A DNA stretch of 55,611 nucleotides. It comes from Oleiagrimonas sp036379395 (GTDB lineage: Bacteria; Pseudomonadota; Gammaproteobacteria; Xanthomonadales; Rhodanobacteraceae). The first letter of the stretch is position 1; every line of letters starts with the position of its first letter. The translations under genes were made by a program, and so were the position numbers. Below the pieces are notes generated by a model that had not been told where the DNA came from, did no database searches, and saw nothing but the letters and a program-made list of their open reading frames with translations. The DNA lies in assembly GCA_036379395.1 (NCBI GenBank), contig DASVGR010000012.1, positions 1 to 55,611 of the forward strand, in the 5' to 3' direction. Positions 53,741-55,611 of the stretch are shown here, piece after piece.

Positions 53741-55611
53741 ATGAAACGCATGTTGATCAACGCAACTCAGCGTGAGGAGTTGCGCGTGGCCATCGTTGAT
53801 GGCCAGTCCCTGTATGACCTCGACCTTGAAATCCCCTCGCGCGAACAGAAAAAGTCGAACATCTACAAGGCCCGCATCACCCGGGTTGAACCTTCGCTCG
53901 AAGCCTGCTTCGTCGACTACGGCGCGGAACGCCACGGCTTCCTGCCGCTGAAGGAAATCTCGCGCGAGTACTTCACGCCCGGTGTCGACCACAACAAGGC
54001 CGGCATCCGCGAGCTGCTGAAGGAAGGCCAGCAACTCATCGTGCAGGTCGAGAAGGAAGAGCGCGGCAACAAGGGTGCCGCACTCACCACGTTCATTTCG
54101 CTCGCCGGCCGCTACATGGTGCTGATGCCCAACAGCCCCAACGCCGGCGGCGTCTCGCGACGGATCGAAGGCGAAGACCGGCAGGCGCTGAAGGAAGCCC
54201 TGCAGCACATCACGGTGCCCGATGACATGGGCCTGATCGTGCGCACCGCCGGCGTCGGCCGCGACGCCGAGGAACTGCAGTGGGATCTTGACTACCTGCT
54301 GACGCTGTGGAAGGCCATTTCCGAGGCGGCCGCCGCGCGCAGCGCGCCGTTCCTGATCTACCAGGAATCCAAACTCTTCATCCGTGCGCTGCGTGACTAT
54401 CTGCGCGCCGACATCGGCGAAATCCTGATCGACGAACCCTCGCTGTACGAAGACGCGAAGGAATTCATGCAGCAGGTGATGCCGAACAGCCTGCGCAAGC
54501 TGAAGCTGTACGACGAAACCGTCCCGCTGTTCACCCGCTTCCAGATCGAAACCCAGATCGAAAGCGCCTACGACCGGCTGGTGCGCCTGCCATCGGGCGG
54601 CTCCATCGTCATCGACCCGACTGAAGCGCTGACGTCCATCGACGTCAACTCGGCCCGCGCCACCAAGGGCGGCGACATCGAGGACACGGCATTCCACACC
54701 AACTGCGAGGCCGCGGTCGAAGTCGCGCGCCAGTTGCGCATCCGCGATGTCGGCGGCCTCGTCGTGATCGACTTCATCGACATGGAATCCTCGCGCCACC
54801 AGCACGAGATCGAAGACAAGCTGCGCGATGCGCTGAAGCTCGACCGTGCGCGTGTGCAGATCGCGCGCATTTCGCGCTTCGGCCTGCTGGAGCTGTCGCG
54901 CCAGCGTCTGCGTCCGAGCCTCGAAGAATCCACCCAGAGCGTGTGCCCACGCTGCGATGGCCATGGCGTCATCCGCAGCGTGCAGTCGCTCGCGCTGTCA
55001 GCGCTGCGCCTGATCGAAGAGCACGCGATGAAGGACAACACTGGCGAAGTGCTGGTGCAGGCGCCGACGCGCGTCGCCAACTTCCTGTTGAACGAAAAGC
55101 GCGCCAGCGTCGTCGAGATCGAACTGCGGCACAAGGTGCACGTGGTCGTTGTCGCAGACAAGAACCTCGAGACGCCGCACCTTGAAATCACGCGCATCCG
55201 TGACAGCGACATGGGCGAACACGCCAAGCCGAGCTACGAGCGCCTGACCGATCCGGTCGCCGATCCGATGCCGAAGGTCGGCATCGTCACCCACGGCGAA
55301 GAGCCGGCGGTCAGCGGCGTTCAGCGCGCGACGCCGATCCCGCACCACGACGAACCCGCCGCGGCGCCCGTCGCGGCACCAATTGCAACACCGGCGGCAG
55401 CCGCACCCGCCGCCGCAACCGGTGGCCTGTTTGGCCGCCTGTTTGGCTGGTTCCGCAGCACGCCGGCCAGCGCCGAGCCCGCGACGGCTCCAGCTGCCAC
55501 CGCCACGCCGACGTCACGCCCACCGCGCGGCAACGGTCAGCGCCGTGCGCATACGGGCGAACGCCGCAACGACAACGGCGGGCACAACCGCCAGCGTCGC
55601 GGCGAGCGCGA
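53741..55611 (+). CDS. rne: ribonuclease E, N-terminal part (runs off the window)
   Basis: The first 623 codons of RNase E, the essential endonuclease of mRNA decay and rRNA/tRNA processing, are present. Visible parts: S1 RNA-binding domain (about 38-120), 5'-sensor/RNase H-like region, DNase I-like catalytic domain with metal ligands D301 and D344 (DPTEALTSIDVNS, VVIDFIDMES), and the zinc-link CPRCDGHG (C402, C405) that joins the tetramer. After about residue 520 comes a Pro/Ala- and Arg-rich scaffold with the amphipathic GGLFGRLFGWF segment, likely the membrane-binding helix. The frame is open to base 55611, so the degradosome-binding tail is missing here. ATG 53741 follows GAGGAAA at 53729-53735. 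Confidence 0.96.
   Translation, partial: MKRMLINATQREELRVAIVDGQSLYDLDLEIPSREQKKSNIYKARITRVEPSLEACFVDYGAERHGFLPLKEISREYFTPGVDHNKAGIRELLKEGQQLIVQVEKEERGNKGAALTTFISLAGRYMVLMPNSPNAGGVSRRIEGEDRQALKEALQHITVPDDMGLIVRTAGVGRDAEELQWDLDYLLTLWKAISEAAAARSAPFLIYQESKLFIRALRDYLRADIGEILIDEPSLYEDAKEFMQQVMPNSLRKLKLYDETVPLFTRFQIETQIESAYDRLVRLPSGGSIVIDPTEALTSIDVNSARATKGGDIEDTAFHTNCEAAVEVARQLRIRDVGGLVVIDFIDMESSRHQHEIEDKLRDALKLDRARVQIARISRFGLLELSRQRLRPSLEESTQSVCPRCDGHGVIRSVQSLALSALRLIEEHAMKDNTGEVLVQAPTRVANFLLNEKRASVVEIELRHKVHVVVVADKNLETPHLEITRIRDSDMGEHAKPSYERLTDPVADPMPKVGIVTHGEEPAVSGVQRATPIPHHDEPAAAPVAAPIATPAAAAPAAATGGLFGRLFGWFRSTPASAEPATAPAATATPTSRPPRGNGQRRAHTGERRNDNGGHNRQRRGER

Overview
The window looks like chromosomal DNA of a high-GC gammaproteobacterium of the Xanthomonadales (Lysobacterales), most likely near Rhodanobacteraceae/Xanthomonadaceae. 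The evidence is indirect: divergent rluC/rne, Oar-like TonB receptors with carboxypeptidase-regulatory N-termini, a DUF3693 protein, a leucine dehydrogenase beside liu genes, and intergenic GTGGGAG-headed REP pairs. The genus cannot be fixed by reading alone.

Layout. 1-2 kb: end of an M48 peptidase, a YXWGXW/His-rich exported protein and a leucine-dehydrogenase-like gene whose catalytic lysine reads as glutamine. 2.2-12.6 kb: first half of a leucine/isovalerate (liu) region (isovaleryl-CoA dehydrogenase, acetyl-CoA acetyltransferase, methylcrotonyl-CoA carboxylase beta subunit, EcsC-family protein), interleaved with a lipid-anchored subtilase autotransporter and three lipoproteins, one of them a cytochrome c. 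12.7-17.7 kb: an SDR, then a LysR regulator divergent from an AKR-AKR-CMD-SDR operon. 17.7-28 kb: DUF4861/GH105 pair, EamA transporter, formaldehyde detoxification pair (adhC/fghA), DUF5916 outer-membrane protein, nitrobindin-like protein and a thioesterase.

28-44.3 kb: a glycan-utilisation locus. On the plus strand are an Oar-like TonB receptor with a TPR-sulfotransferase, and then a class I aldolase, an amidohydrolase and a DeoR-family regulator. On the minus strand is a probable operon agaS - PfkB kinase - PfkB kinase - TonB receptor - clan GH-D glycosidase. AgaS, two PfkB kinases and an aldolase suggest N-acetylgalactosamine/galactosamine breakdown through tagatose phosphates. No inner-membrane permease and no canonical deacetylase is seen.

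44.5-48.3 kb: second half of the liu pathway (methylglutaconyl-CoA hydratase, methylcrotonyl-CoA carboxylase alpha subunit, HMG-CoA lyase). The pathway is thus split by about 32 kb of accessory genes, with REP pairs at both edges. 48.4-55.6 kb: N-carbamoylputrescine amidase, TraB-family membrane protein, diheme cytochrome c4, pterin carbinolamine dehydratase, a small DUF3693 protein, rluC, and the first 623 codons of rne, which runs off the window. No tRNA, rRNA, CRISPR array, transposase or prophage module was found.
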